Shown here in pieces: positions 38,991-47,224 of a stretch of 64,000 nt of DNA (position 1 is its first letter; every line of letters begins with the position of its first letter). The notes under the pieces are model-generated. The model did not search any database, was not told the origin of the DNA, and saw only the letters and a program-made list of their open reading frames with translations. A program made the position numbers and the translations under genes. Source of the stretch: Rhodovulum sp. MB263 (GTDB lineage: Bacteria; Pseudomonadota; Alphaproteobacteria; Rhodobacterales; Rhodobacteraceae). The stretch is taken from the NCBI RefSeq assembly GCF_002073975.1, contig NZ_CP020384.1, forward strand, positions 2,728,001 through 2,792,000, read 5' to 3'.

Positions 38991-39520
38991 GCGCCAGGTG
39001 AACATGCGCTTCCCGGCTATGGTATAAACCACTACGTGTTCGAGCCGGAGTTCTGCACTCCAGCGGCCGGCTGGGAAAAGGGTCAGATCGAAAAGAACGT
39101 CCAGGACGACCAACCGCGCTTGTGGCAGTCGATGCCGAACGTCGCCGACCTTGGTGCGCTGAACGCATGACTGGAACGGCGCTGCATGGAGTTCTGGCGC
39201 GAAATCCCCCATGCCACCCTCGCGGATGCCTGGGGCTCGGAGCAAGCGGCGCTCATGCAGTTGTCACCCGCCTTCGACGGCTTTGTCGAGCAGAGCAAGC
39301 GCATGTCACCGACCTGACTGATAAGCTTCGAGCGCAATCGCTACCGGGAAGACCCACGTTGCAACCGCGCCCGGCATCCATGCCATCGAGCATCGTCGCC
39401 GGAAGGTGCGCTTCTTCTCGGCCATCGAACTCGTCAACGCTCTCGAGCAGGAGAAGGCAAGGGAAAAGCCGGACACATCGCGGAGAAACGGCTCTTCTTC
39501 ATCAGAATCTCCTCGTTCAT
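38991..39520 (+). pseudogene. IS21-family remnant (fused istA and istB fragments)
   Basis: Plus-strand translations in shifting frames match the C-terminal part of an IS21 transposase: HYVFEPEFCTPAAGWEKGQ, then MPNVADLGALNAW, ERRCMEFWREIPHATLADAW, AFDGFVEQSKRMSPT and ISFERNRY. Straight after this, at about 39,340, the sequence becomes the middle of the helper ATPase: KTHVATAPGIHAIEHRRRKV and RFFSAIELVNALEQEKAR. The joining of the two removes the rest of istA and the start of istB, including the P-loop. Several in-frame stops and shifts confirm decay. It points to past transposition at the border of the accessory region. Confidence 0.8.
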
Positions 39521-39784
39521 CTTGCCGAGAAAATTCTACCTGCGCATCCCCTTAACCTTGGGGAGGATCATCGCGTCACCTGGCCCTGGGGGCGGCGCTC
39601 CGCCTCCTCCCCTACAACCCTCGAAAACAACGGAAAAATCCGGCCGCGGCCGGATCGGGAGAGCGCCTTCGGTGAGGAAAGTGGCGGAGGAGATGGGTCC
39701 GATGCCGAACCTTATCCAGCCGTTAAGACATTGTTATTAAAATGCTTAAACCAGAAGCCGCAAGCCTGCCCCACCGAAGCGCCA

Positions 39785-40636
39785 TCAGACAAGCGCGATG
39801 TCCGCCCCGCCTCTCGGGGCCAGGAGCGAGTTGTCTTGAGCGGGATCACTCTCCACTCTTACGAATACCTCCATCGAGAGCAAATCGACGTTCGTTCCGA
39901 TAAAGTTGCCTGCCACCGGGGTCACCTGTGCGATGTTTCGGGCCACAGCGAGTGGTATCAGGTTCCGAGACCCGAAGCTTCGGTTCGTGGGATCGAAGGC
40001 AATCCATCCGGCACCGGGTACAAATATCTCGACCCAGGCATGGGTGGACCCGGAACCCGCAGACCCCAAAAGGCATTCTTCCGCATCTGACAGATAGCCG
40101 GATACGATGCGGGAACCGAGTCCAAGTGTGCGCGCGGCTTCGGCGAGCAGGACCGCAAGATCACGGCACGAGCCCCATCGCCGGTCGAGCGTCTCGATCG
40201 GTGCCTGGGTGCCTTCAGTGTCGCGGCTCTGGTAGGAAATCTGGGTGAACACACCATTGCTGATGTCCTTCAGCAGAGACAGGGTGTCGGTCGGACGCGC
40301 CATGACAAAGTCCTCGACCCATCGGGAAAGCCGCCCGTCTGGGTCGCAGTATTGTGGTACTGTCAATGCCCCCAGATCCGTCCACTCATCTGCGGCGTAG
40401 ACAAAGGGATACTGGGCGGCCAAGGCAGCAATGGCAAAGACCGGCCACGCTGGCGCGGTGAGTTCCACGGTGGCGCGGCTCTCGATCACCAGATGATCTG
40501 TCAGGCCGTCAAAGACGGCGGTGGCGACGGCGTTACCGGCCACATCATGCGCCCAGGTTACCGTTGCCGTCGGAGAAATGGAGAGGACATGCGCAAGTAG
40601 TCGCAGGTCCCGCGTTTCTCGGGGACGCACCATCAA
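39785..40636 (-). CDS. transglutaminase-like protein, start region altered
   Basis: The 283-residue product is a bacterial transglutaminase-like cysteine protease relative: the N-terminal domain ([32 protein letters not shown]) is followed by the core with [21 protein letters not shown] (catalytic Cys), [15 protein letters not shown] (His) and FDPTNRS (Asp). Family members usually begin with a HTTTYRYR motif. That motif is encoded in frame upstream (about 40,640-40,690), but between the preceding stop and the TTG at 40636 there is no ATG, GTG or TTG, only CTG (40697-40699). The gene either starts at CTG or has lost its start. A second, intact family member lies at 41845-42651. Confidence 0.75.
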   Translation of the reverse strand: MMVRPRETRDLRLLAHVLSISPTATVTWAHDVAGNAVATAVFDGLTDHLVIESRATVELTAPAWPVFAIAALAAQYPFVYAADEWTDLGALTVPQYCDPDGRLSRWVEDFVMARPTDTLSLLKDISNGVFTQISYQSRDTEGTQAPIETLDRRWGSCRDLAVLLAEAARTLGLGSRIVSGYLSDAEECLLGSAGSGSTHAWVEIFVPGAGWIAFDPTNRSFGSRNLIPLAVARNIAQVTPVAGNFIGTNVDLLSMEVFVRVESDPAQDNSLLAPRGGADIALV

Positions 40637-40756
40637 CCTGTGCGGTCCGAGAGAGACCGCGTTACGGTATCGGTAGGTTGTGGTGTGAACGATGTCCAGA
40701 CAGGCCAGAATTGTGTTCCAGTACGGTTCGAGGAAGACGGCGCGCGTCTGTGGGGA

Positions 40757-40966
40757 TCAACGGCGGCGAGATGCGCCCGGGCCAGCGGCCACGGCGTTCC
40801 GCCAGGCATTCAACCCCTTGCAGCGCCGGCAAATCCGTTCTCCGAAGCCTTCGCTCCAGAACGACGTTTCGCATCGCAGGCATCGGCGTTCTTGCGCAAC
40901 ATCGCCCAAAGCCTTCGCGGTCTTGATGTCCGGAACAGCAGCTTCGGCAATGGCCTTGTCCGCCAT
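40757..40966 (-). CDS. small zinc-ribbon protein
   Basis: This 69-residue protein has two CxxC knuckles: RCLRCETSFWSEGFGERICRR includes the first and part of the second, continuing CKGLNAWRNA. Four cysteines in this spacing would bind one zinc. The N-terminus is short and alanine-rich. Small proteins with this FWSEGFGERIC-type ribbon are frequent in alphaproteobacteria and phages; a nucleic-acid or protein contact role is usual, but none is shown here. The ATG overlaps the stop of the upstream gene by one base. Confidence 0.6.
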   Translation of the reverse strand: MADKAIAEAAVPDIKTAKALGDVAQERRCLRCETSFWSEGFGERICRRCKGLNAWRNAVAAGPGASRRR

Positions 40967-41499
40967 CACGTTTGCTCCGCGGCCAGACCGGTGCGCAAGG
41001 GCGGCGGCGTGTCCGGTCGCGCAGGCATGCCTTCGTTTTCGGCGGCCCGGATCGACTCTTCGTCCCGCGCTCTTCTGGCGGTCATCTTCGAAGACGGCGC
41101 GCCCAGGTTCGGATCAGACGTCCCAGACCCGGAATAGCGATGTCGCAGGTGTGCCTCGGAAACCCCGTCGGCCTTCATCAATAGCTGTACCATCGGATCA
41201 GCCAGCATTTCTTCAAGGAAGAAGTCGGCCAACTCCCTTCTCGTCAGCTTGTCCCTGGCGCGTGCTTGATCGAGGTCGGCAAGGGAAACGGTCAGAATCC
41301 GCGCAAGTCCCGGATGAGATATCCTGGGATGAAGTTTCACCAGGACAGAGGCCTTCCAGGTTGCGGGATCCCGTTGATCAGGGGGCGAAGCCATCTCGGT
41401 TTCGATCTCATACTCTCCCGCCGGGAGAGTCTCGTCAAAGCCCGGAACGGTGAAGGGTCGGGAAAAAACCGCAATGGTCTTGCACGTCAGATCTTCCAT
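40966..41499 (-). CDS. hypothetical protein with PFTVPG-type N-terminal domain
   Basis: The 177-residue product has a short N-terminal beta-type domain (KTIAVFSRPFTVPGFDETL then PAGEYEIETE) that is clearly related to the one at 45335-45652. A middle helical segment (LTRRELADFFLEEMLADPMV) and a basic, disordered C-terminal third follow, ending ENEGMPARPDTPPPLRT. No function is known to me. It is transcribed with the zinc-ribbon gene (one-base overlap). Confidence 0.6.
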   Translation of the reverse strand: MEDLTCKTIAVFSRPFTVPGFDETLPAGEYEIETEMASPPDQRDPATWKASVLVKLHPRISHPGLARILTVSLADLDQARARDKLTRRELADFFLEEMLADPMVQLLMKADGVSEAHLRHRYSGSGTSDPNLGAPSSKMTARRARDEESIRAAENEGMPARPDTPPPLRTGLAAEQT

Positions 41500-41575
41500 C
41501 GGCGCGTTCCCTTCCCTTGTTGCTGTGGATGGTTCGCGCCCCTCACTGGAATGAGGCGCGTAACCTGTGTCGGTC

Positions 41576-41713
41576 TCAAGATGTCTTGGACTTCGCGGCT
41601 GCTTCCTTGCCAGCGACCTTGGGCTCGGTCTCCTTGGCGGGGGGCGTCGCTGTCTTCGCCGGCTTCGGCTTTAACGCGGCCGCAGCCCTTGCGGTCAGAT
41701 CCTTGAAGGACAT
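41576..41713 (-). CDS. 45-residue Lys/Ala/Pro-rich small protein
   Basis: A short frame starting MSFKDLTARAAAALKPKPAK and ending in a Lys/Ala/Thr/Pro tail. It is very basic and likely unstructured after a short helix. The reading frame extends 21 codons upstream, but this ATG gives the compact MSFKDL start, a beginning I associate with small alphaproteobacterial proteins. Function unknown. Confidence 0.45.
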   Translation of the reverse strand: MSFKDLTARAAAALKPKPAKTATPPAKETEPKVAGKEAAAKSKTS

Positions 41714-41844
41714 GTCATCGATCCTTTGATTGCCGACGCCAACTCCTCGTCCATGTCGGACCGGGATGCCTGGCACCAGTACAAACCATATGGGGATTGC
41801 CGACCCGATTTACGATGGCGCATCTAAAAGAAAGCCAAGGTCAG

Positions 41845-42651
41845 TCAGGTCAATTCATCCGTCCAGACGTTGAATTCCACCAAAGTGTTCTGGCCGAATG
41901 TCTGGGTCAAAGGGACATCCGCGGCATCGCGACCGCGCGCGATCAGGATTCTCGCAAACCTCGGCTTGTTGTTCCGCGGGTCGAACATGTGCCATTCTCC
42001 GTCAAGGAATACCTCCATCCACGCGGCAAAATCCCCTGGCGGATGAGGCAGAGGTTCACCGATGTCGCTCAGATATCCGGTGCAGTAGCGGGTCGGAATG
42101 TTCATGCAACGACACAGCGCGATGGCGAGATGGGCAAAGTCGCGGCATACGCCCTGTCGCTCGGCGAGGGTCTGCGATGCGGTACGCGTCGCCTTCGCCT
42201 GCATATAGTCGAAGCGGACATGTCCATGCACGAAATCGCAGATCGCCTGGACGCGTGACCATCCGGGATCCGCGGCCTCGAAAAGGCGCCACGCCTCCTC
42301 CGACAGAAGGTCGGTGTCGCAATACCGGCTGCCCTGAAGAAACACGAGCGTCTCGAAAGGAAGATCCTGGACCGCGTGCTGCCGCGCGCCGGCAATGGAG
42401 GGATCAGGCTGGCCCGTGTCGCGGAAGATGCCATCCGTCGACAGGCAGAAGTCGCCCGCCGGAGCCACGAGACGCGTGCACCAGTTGCCGAAACCGTCAC
42501 GGTAGCTTTCAAGCGGCACGCTCGGCGAGGTCACGAGATAGTCGGCACGCTCCAGATCGCCGAAGCGCGAGTAGTGGACGTTCAGCATCGCAATCAGCGG
42601 CGTCGGTTGCGGGAAGCTGTATCGCAGCCGGCACCCGATACTGACGCGCAT
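41845..42651 (-). CDS. transglutaminase-like protein
   Basis: This 268-residue protein has a beta-rich N-terminal domain (MRVSIGCRLRYSFPQPTPLI) and a transglutaminase core: RQGVCRDFAHLAIALCRCMN (catalytic Cys), GDFAAWMEVFLDGEWHMFD (the usual His position in the first part reads DFAAW, so the His appears shifted or replaced) and the Asp in FDPRNNK. It was likely a protease or amidase relative rather than a cross-linker. The ATG at 42651 is chosen because the 50 codons upstream are not conserved-looking. It differs from the gene at 39785-40636, so the cluster carries two such proteins. Confidence 0.8.
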   Translation of the reverse strand: MRVSIGCRLRYSFPQPTPLIAMLNVHYSRFGDLERADYLVTSPSVPLESYRDGFGNWCTRLVAPAGDFCLSTDGIFRDTGQPDPSIAGARQHAVQDLPFETLVFLQGSRYCDTDLLSEEAWRLFEAADPGWSRVQAICDFVHGHVRFDYMQAKATRTASQTLAERQGVCRDFAHLAIALCRCMNIPTRYCTGYLSDIGEPLPHPPGDFAAWMEVFLDGEWHMFDPRNNKPRFARILIARGRDAADVPLTQTFGQNTLVEFNVWTDELT

Positions 42652-42682
42652 GCCAGACGCGCCACGACGAGAAACATCCGCA

Positions 42683-43465
42683 TTACCGTCCAAGGATGCA
42701 CATCCCGTCAGAGAGCCGGAAGCCTCGATTGCAGCTCCACCGGTTGCCGGATCGGTCGAGATAGGCGTTCTCTGGCAGATCGATGGCGACGCAGGCGCCA
42801 TTCAGCAGCTCGTATCCGCGCTCGCAACTCCATCCCAGTCCATAGGATGCCTCGTCCAGATAGGCATTCGATGGCACGACAACGGCGTCGCATCGGTTGT
42901 CGATCTTGACGAAGCCTCTCTCACAAGCCCAGGCGGCGCCGTAGTCTGCGTTGGTCAGATAAGCGTTCTCTGGCACGGCAATCGGCGAACATGTCCCTGC
43001 AACAGCCTCATAGCCACGATCACAGGTCCATCCGGCCCCCGAGTGATCGTCCGTCAGGTAGGCATGCTCGGGAAGAACGATGGGCACGCATGTCTCGTCC
43101 TCCTGCCGGAACCCGCGTTCGCATTGCCAATCGTAACCGGAAGACCGGAGGAAGGCATTGGCGGGCACCGGGATGCGATTGCAGGATATCCCGTTTACCT
43201 CTTCATACCCACGGTCGCACTCCCACCCCGTCCCGTAGGAGCGCCCGGTTGGATAGGCATGCTCGGGGATGTTGAGAGCCAGGCATTCAGCGGCCTCTAC
43301 CCGGTAACCTAGGTCGCACACCCATCCGCCGCCATAGCTGCGCGGATGGGCGTTCTCCGGCATTGGGCCGGTGCCATCCTGCGCAAGCACGGGGAAGGCG
43401 AAGGAGGCGATCACACCGGCTATGACGGCCGTCCTCGCGATCAGCCTCGCCAAGGGATTTCTCAT
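42683..43465 (-). CDS. secreted seven-repeat cysteine protein
   Basis: A signal peptide (MRNPLARLIARTAVIAGVIA, cleavage likely after VLA at residue 28) is followed by seven tandem repeats of about 31-35 residues that fill the rest of the 260-residue protein. The consensus is PeNAyl, then GxxWxCxRGy, then about 8 residues, then C and a short hydrophobic strand; each repeat has two cysteines that could pair in the periplasm or outside the cell. The frame is open to 43669, but the signal peptide fixes the start at 43465. I do not recognise a named domain; a surface or envelope structural role is plausible. Convergent or operonic neighbours give no further clue. Confidence 0.7.
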   Translation of the reverse strand: MRNPLARLIARTAVIAGVIASFAFPVLAQDGTGPMPENAHPRSYGGGWVCDLGYRVEAAECLALNIPEHAYPTGRSYGTGWECDRGYEEVNGISCNRIPVPANAFLRSSGYDWQCERGFRQEDETCVPIVLPEHAYLTDDHSGAGWTCDRGYEAVAGTCSPIAVPENAYLTNADYGAAWACERGFVKIDNRCDAVVVPSNAYLDEASYGLGWSCERGYELLNGACVAIDLPENAYLDRSGNRWSCNRGFRLSDGMCILGR

Positions 43466-43665
43466 CGCAACTTGCTCCCTGGCGGACCAGTGTCCGCCGG
43501 TTGCCTCATGAGTCCTCGATAGGCCAAGCGTGAGCGTTCCTGTCAGCCGTCGAGTGGGCGCGGCCGGTAGCGGGGAGACCCTGGAATTCGATCTCGTTGG
43601 CATGCCTTCGTTCTCGGTCACATGGATCGAGAAGTCCGTCGGGACTGTCGGGCGGGTGCTGCTGG

Positions 43666-44145
43666 TCATCGGAGGGACAGCTTGAGCAAGGCCGCAGCCG
43701 CAAGGGCATTTTCCTTCTGATGGTAGTCGCCGCGAAACTTGCCATCGACTTGCACCTCCCAGATGCCGTTTCTTTCGCGTACCTGAACCCCACCGCGCTG
43801 CGCCGGCCGGTTCATGGAAGAATCCTTTGCACCTCTGCTTTTCGGCGGCACGGTTTTCACGTTGGTCATTTCCGGCTCCTTCGCGTCGGGCGCGCGCGCT
43901 TCTCCGAGAAGCATCACGGCGCGAATGAATTCTTCCGCGTACTCGTCGGTCCCACGGTGGTCGTGTTCGCGCTGCGTCAATTTCATCGGCTCTACGAACC
44001 GTTCTCGCAGGTGGTCGGCGAAACGCGGCTCGGTACGGGCCATGTAGGCGATCAGAGCCTGCAGAATCCGTTCATGGGCCAGCACGCGCCGTTCGAGATC
44101 GGTCGTCTCTGCTGCCGTCTTGGTAAGATATTCCACTGATGTCAT
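43666..44145 (-). CDS. hypothetical protein with DUF2188-like C-terminus
   Basis: The 159-residue product has an N-terminal helical half (ETTDLERRVLAHERILQALI, then RFADHLRERF) and a short C-terminal beta/alpha unit, VRERNGIWEVQVDGKFRGDY, followed by a helix (QKENALAAAALLKLSLR). The latter resembles DUF2188-type domains. The linker between them is Lys/Pro-rich. No function is known to me. It starts the run of minus-strand genes downstream of psiE. Confidence 0.55.
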   Translation of the reverse strand: MTSVEYLTKTAAETTDLERRVLAHERILQALIAYMARTEPRFADHLRERFVEPMKLTQREHDHRGTDEYAEEFIRAVMLLGEARAPDAKEPEMTNVKTVPPKSRGAKDSSMNRPAQRGGVQVRERNGIWEVQVDGKFRGDYHQKENALAAAALLKLSLR

Positions 44146-44470
44146 GGCGTATCGTCCTTCACGCTGCGTGATGCGACGCTGGATGTCGAGTGCTCGGGCG
44201 TCGGCGGGCCAGCTCTCGCCTCATCGCGATCCAGGTCTTGCCATCCACCTACCAGTCAGGCGGACATCGGGTGCTGACGCAGGTTAAGGGAACGGAAATA
44301 AAGTGGGCGTGTCTTGCTCGGAAGCGGAAAGAAGCCGGCCTTGGCAGTCCAAGTGTCATTAAGGTGCCCCGGCCATGACTATGGCCGTCAGCCTTCATTG
44401 GAGAATAGGTGTTCATTACCAAAACCAGAGCCCACCCAAAGGAACTGCGCAGGACCTTGCCTGGGCGTAA
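44146..44470. other. intergenic, no supported gene
   Basis: 325 bases between the PsiE-like gene and the gene at 43666-44145. The short open frames do not look coding. It must contain the promoter for the downstream minus-strand genes, but I see no clear boxes. Confidence 0.35.
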
Positions 44471-44923
44471 TCATGCTGCCTGCTTGCCGATCGCCCAGAT
44501 GATTACGAGCGCGGACAATGACAGGAGGAGAATGGCGGCCGCCTCGATCAGTATGTTTTCCGGGGCCATTTCCTTGCCCTGCAGGACGACCAGCCGTCCG
44601 ACCGCAGTGATCGCAATAAAAATTGGATACACGAAAACGGAATTGCGTTTGGCGTAATACACCGCAACCATTCCGATCACTTCAAGATAGAGAAACATCA
44701 GCAGAATATCGGCCAGCAGGATTGTGCCAAGGCGATAGATGGCCACGATTTCGAAGGCGACGGCGAGGAGGGTCATGGCCACGATCACAACCAGCAACAG
44801 ACGCTCGATGAAGTGGAACAGACCCAGGGCAAACAGCCTTTCGCCACGCCCTGCCCCGTCGTCTTCCTTCAGGGGCACCGCCCTGTCGACCGCTGCCGCT
44901 CCCGCTTGATGCGCTCTATTCAT
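44471..44923 (-). CDS. PsiE-like membrane protein
   Basis: This 150-residue protein has a hydrophilic N-terminus and four membrane helices and matches the phosphate-starvation-inducible PsiE family in layout and motifs: FHFIERLLLVVIVAMTLLA, ILLADILLMFLYLEVIGMVA, then YYAKRNSVFVYPIFIAITAV, whose charged YYAKR segment is typical. Its biochemical role is unknown in the family. It lies upstream of the other genes on the same strand. Confidence 0.75.
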   Translation of the reverse strand: MNRAHQAGAAAVDRAVPLKEDDGAGRGERLFALGLFHFIERLLLVVIVAMTLLAVAFEIVAIYRLGTILLADILLMFLYLEVIGMVAVYYAKRNSVFVYPIFIAITAVGRLVVLQGKEMAPENILIEAAAILLLSLSALVIIWAIGKQAA

Positions 44924-44993
44924 GATTGCGGCCCTTGGTCACGAAGCTATCGGCCCAAATCGACATGCGCGGGGAACGTCCTGCGCCCTGCCC

Positions 44994-45338
44994 TCACAGA
45001 TCCAGTTCCTTCAGGCAGGCTTCCGCAATGTCTCGGTTGGGGGCATCGGTTCCCGGCATTGTCGCCCAGCCGGCCGTCATGAGCGCGTCGCGCCGCTGAT
45101 AGGTCGAGGCGACCTTGATCGTTGCCATCTTTTCCGCCCGCGCCGGATCCGACCGCGCCATGTCGAGGCAAACCGGCACCATGGAGGCGACGACATCGTC
45201 TTGGGACATCGCCATCGCCCTCTCGTTTGCGGTTCCGCCGGTCACCCAGCCGCCCCACGTGAATCCGACGACACCGACGCAGACCGCGCCGATCAGTGCG
45301 CCATAAATGCCGGGTTTGAGCCATTCGGGAGTGTTCAT
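44994..45338 (-). CDS. single-pass membrane protein, unknown
   Basis: The 114-residue product has one N-terminal membrane helix (IYGALIGAVCVGVVGFTWGGW) and a periplasmic helical domain containing two cysteines (about positions 58 and 108; PVCLDMARSDPARAEKMATI and IAEACLKELDL). The spacing fits a small, disulfide-stabilised domain. The ATG has GGAGGA upstream and overlaps the next upstream gene as ATGA, so the two are coupled. The frame is open much further upstream, which is ignored. Confidence 0.65.
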   Translation of the reverse strand: MNTPEWLKPGIYGALIGAVCVGVVGFTWGGWVTGGTANERAMAMSQDDVVASMVPVCLDMARSDPARAEKMATIKVASTYQRRDALMTAGWATMPGTDAPNRDIAEACLKELDL

Positions 45339-45652
45339 GTTCTGTCCTCCTGCGGGGAAAGCGCCGCATCGCTGTAGCCCTTCTTGGCCTCGGTCGCGGT
45401 CTGATCCCGGCTCAGCGCCTCTTTCAGGTCGCTGTCGGAAATCGCCCGTAACTCTGTACGTCCCGCATGACCGCCCCTTCCGCGCACCTTCAGGTAGGTC
45501 GCCGTCCGGCGATACGCCTCGAAGCTGAGCCCCTGGAGAAGCTCTTCTTCGACAAGAACCTCGTAGTCGCCCGCGGGCAAATCTCCCGGGTGTCCCGGCA
45601 ACGTGAACGGGTTCGAAAATGTCACCGTCGATCTGGTCGACCGCATGTTCAT
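45335..45652 (-). CDS. short PFTLPG-type protein, paralogue of the gene at 40966
   Basis: This 105-residue protein shares its N-terminal domain with the one at 40966-41499: VTFSNPFTLPGHPGDLPAGD then YEVLVEEELLQGLSFEAYRR, ending with a short Arg-rich strand. The C-terminus (ISDSDLKEALSRDQTATEAK) is different. Together they define a small family in this cluster. It overlaps the downstream membrane gene by 4 bases. Confidence 0.6.
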   Translation of the reverse strand: MNMRSTRSTVTFSNPFTLPGHPGDLPAGDYEVLVEEELLQGLSFEAYRRTATYLKVRGRGGHAGRTELRAISDSDLKEALSRDQTATEAKKGYSDAALSPQEDRT

Positions 45653-45929
45653 CTCTGGTCTCCGCGATGTTGGCAGATCCGTCGCTCACCACGGGTGACG
45701 GCCCCTTGGAGTGCGGGACGGACCAGTCGAACGATAGCGTGCCTTGTACCTCGGGATCGTCCGACCGGCGCTGACGCATGTTAGCCTTGGGCGCAGAACC
45801 CGTTGCGGCCTTCCCTTGGGGGGGGCAGTCGCCAGCACTGACCTGTGCAAGGGCGGCGAGACCGGCCTGCGCGTATCCTTTGGGAAACAGGGATGATCTG
45901 CGTTCCTGCAACTCTTGAAAGGATTGGCG

Positions 45930-46355
45930 ATGGCCGCCCCCAATGTTCTCGACCCGCACCCGCCCGAGTTCGATCGGTTTCTCCATGCATCCGTCGGCGA
46001 GGACCGGAACGGCTTTGCCGTGACCGTGCTCTCCGCGCTTGCGCGGCTTGGCCTCGATCCATGGAAGGAAACAGCTGAACTGGTCACGCTGGGGCGCGAC
46101 GCCGCGCGGGCGCGATTGGGGACACTGCTTGCTCGTTTTCGGGACGTTCCTGCGCTCGCCAGCGATCACGGCAGGATCGCACGAGACCTGAGCCAGCTGC
46201 TCCCCGAAGGACCGACGTCAGGTGCCCTGCAGCGCGCTGCCTCCACAGTGGCCGGCGGCCGCCCGGGAACAAGCGGAGCGATCTGGGTGGTGCTGGCGAT
46301 CGTCTTTGCTCTGTTTCAGATGTTCATGATTGGCGGGTCGGGGGCAGGCGAATGA
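45930..46355 (+). CDS. hypothetical protein with C-terminal membrane anchor
   Basis: The 141-residue product has a helical cytoplasmic part (FDRFLHASVGEDRNGFAVTV, then LGRDAARARLGTLLARFRDV) and one hydrophobic segment at the extreme C-terminus (GAIWVVLAIVFALFQMFMIG), as in tail-anchored or single-anchor proteins. The ATG at 45930 follows GAAAGGA. It overlaps the next gene by 4 bases (ATGA), indicating an operon of two. Confidence 0.6.
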   Translation: MAAPNVLDPHPPEFDRFLHASVGEDRNGFAVTVLSALARLGLDPWKETAELVTLGRDAARARLGTLLARFRDVPALASDHGRIARDLSQLLPEGPTSGALQRAASTVAGGRPGTSGAIWVVLAIVFALFQMFMIGGSGAGE

Positions 46356-46765
46356 CCGTCTCAACCGCGACCGCAAGGACACCGCCCCATGCCGCACACA
46401 AGTCCGGCACGCTATCGCCGCGCGAACAGAGCGTTCTGTGGGACATGGAGGAGCACTTCTGGACCAGTGGCGCCGACAACGCGCGGGCAACGACTGCGAC
46501 CAACGCCGTCATGGTCTTCCCCTATCCGCCCGGCATCCTCCAGGGTGACCAGATCTGGACCCACCTTCGTGAAAGGACTGGCTGGCGCTCCGTCGTCATG
46601 GCCGAACGGCGCGTAATGCGGTGTCATGACATCGCCATTCTCACCTATCGCGTCTCGTCGGAGAAGGCCGATGTGCCGATCTACAAGGCCCTCTGTGCCT
46701 CTACCTACCTCAACGATGACGAAAGATGGCTGAGGATTTCCCACCAGCAAACTGTTGTGACTTGA
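46352..46765 (+). CDS. NTF2-like (SnoaL/DUF4440-type) protein
   Basis: The 137-residue product fits a cone-shaped NTF2-like fold: an opening helix (SPREQSVLWDMEEHFWTSGA), a hydrophobic strand (AVMVFPYPPGILQGDQIW), a helix (THLRERTGW) and paired strands (VVMAERRVMRCHDIAILTYR). Such domains bind small hydrophobic ligands or act as simple enzymes; no catalytic residues stand out. It is translationally coupled to the preceding gene. Confidence 0.6.
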   Translation: MTVSTATARTPPHAAHKSGTLSPREQSVLWDMEEHFWTSGADNARATTATNAVMVFPYPPGILQGDQIWTHLRERTGWRSVVMAERRVMRCHDIAILTYRVSSEKADVPIYKALCASTYLNDDERWLRISHQQTVVT

Positions 46766-46977
46766 GAAGCGCAGAGGCATACGACCTGCCGCAGGCGCCG
46801 GGACTAATCTGCGTAAGTGCGGTGTCGCGCAGATGCCTGTTAGGTTAGACCTGCCCGCCGAATACTTGGTGGTGCATTTTTCCGAGTACCCGAGAAGCGT
46901 GTGGGCGTACCGTTCCCCAAAAGATCGGCATGTCGGCACGCTTCTTATTCTCGGATAGTCCAGAAAGGATAATTCCA

Positions 46978-47166
46978 ATGACACCCGAACAGATCAAGAC
47001 CGCCGACAAGATGAAATCCGTGAAGGCCGCCTGCGTGAACGCCCCTGCCGGATCCAAGAAGGATACGGCGATGAGGCATTACCATGCAGCCGAGAAGGCA
47101 CATACGGCAAAGAACGAAGCCGAGACCGACCAGGAACTCGATGCGGCGACCAACGCCCTTGCGTAA
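46978..47166 (+). CDS. 62-residue helical small protein
   Basis: A short soluble protein, likely two to three helices: MTPEQIKTADKMKSVKAACV then GSKKDTAMRHYHAAEKAHTA and a final NEAETDQELDAATNALA. It is charged and alanine-rich like small stress or nucleic-acid-associated proteins. The ATG follows AGAAAGGA. The 212 bases upstream hold its promoter but no other gene. Function unknown. Confidence 0.55.
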   Translation: MTPEQIKTADKMKSVKAACVNAPAGSKKDTAMRHYHAAEKAHTAKNEAETDQELDAATNALA

Positions 47167-47224
47167 CCTCCGGCATCTGACGTGAACACGGGGCCGCCTG
47201 CCGAGCAAAGGAGGGCGGCCCCTC

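Noticed and set aside
42683-43465. CRISPR-like repeat array at the cysteine-repeat gene
   Set aside because: The periodicity is protein-level only; the DNA repeats are degenerate and in frame. No CRISPR array was seen anywhere in the window.
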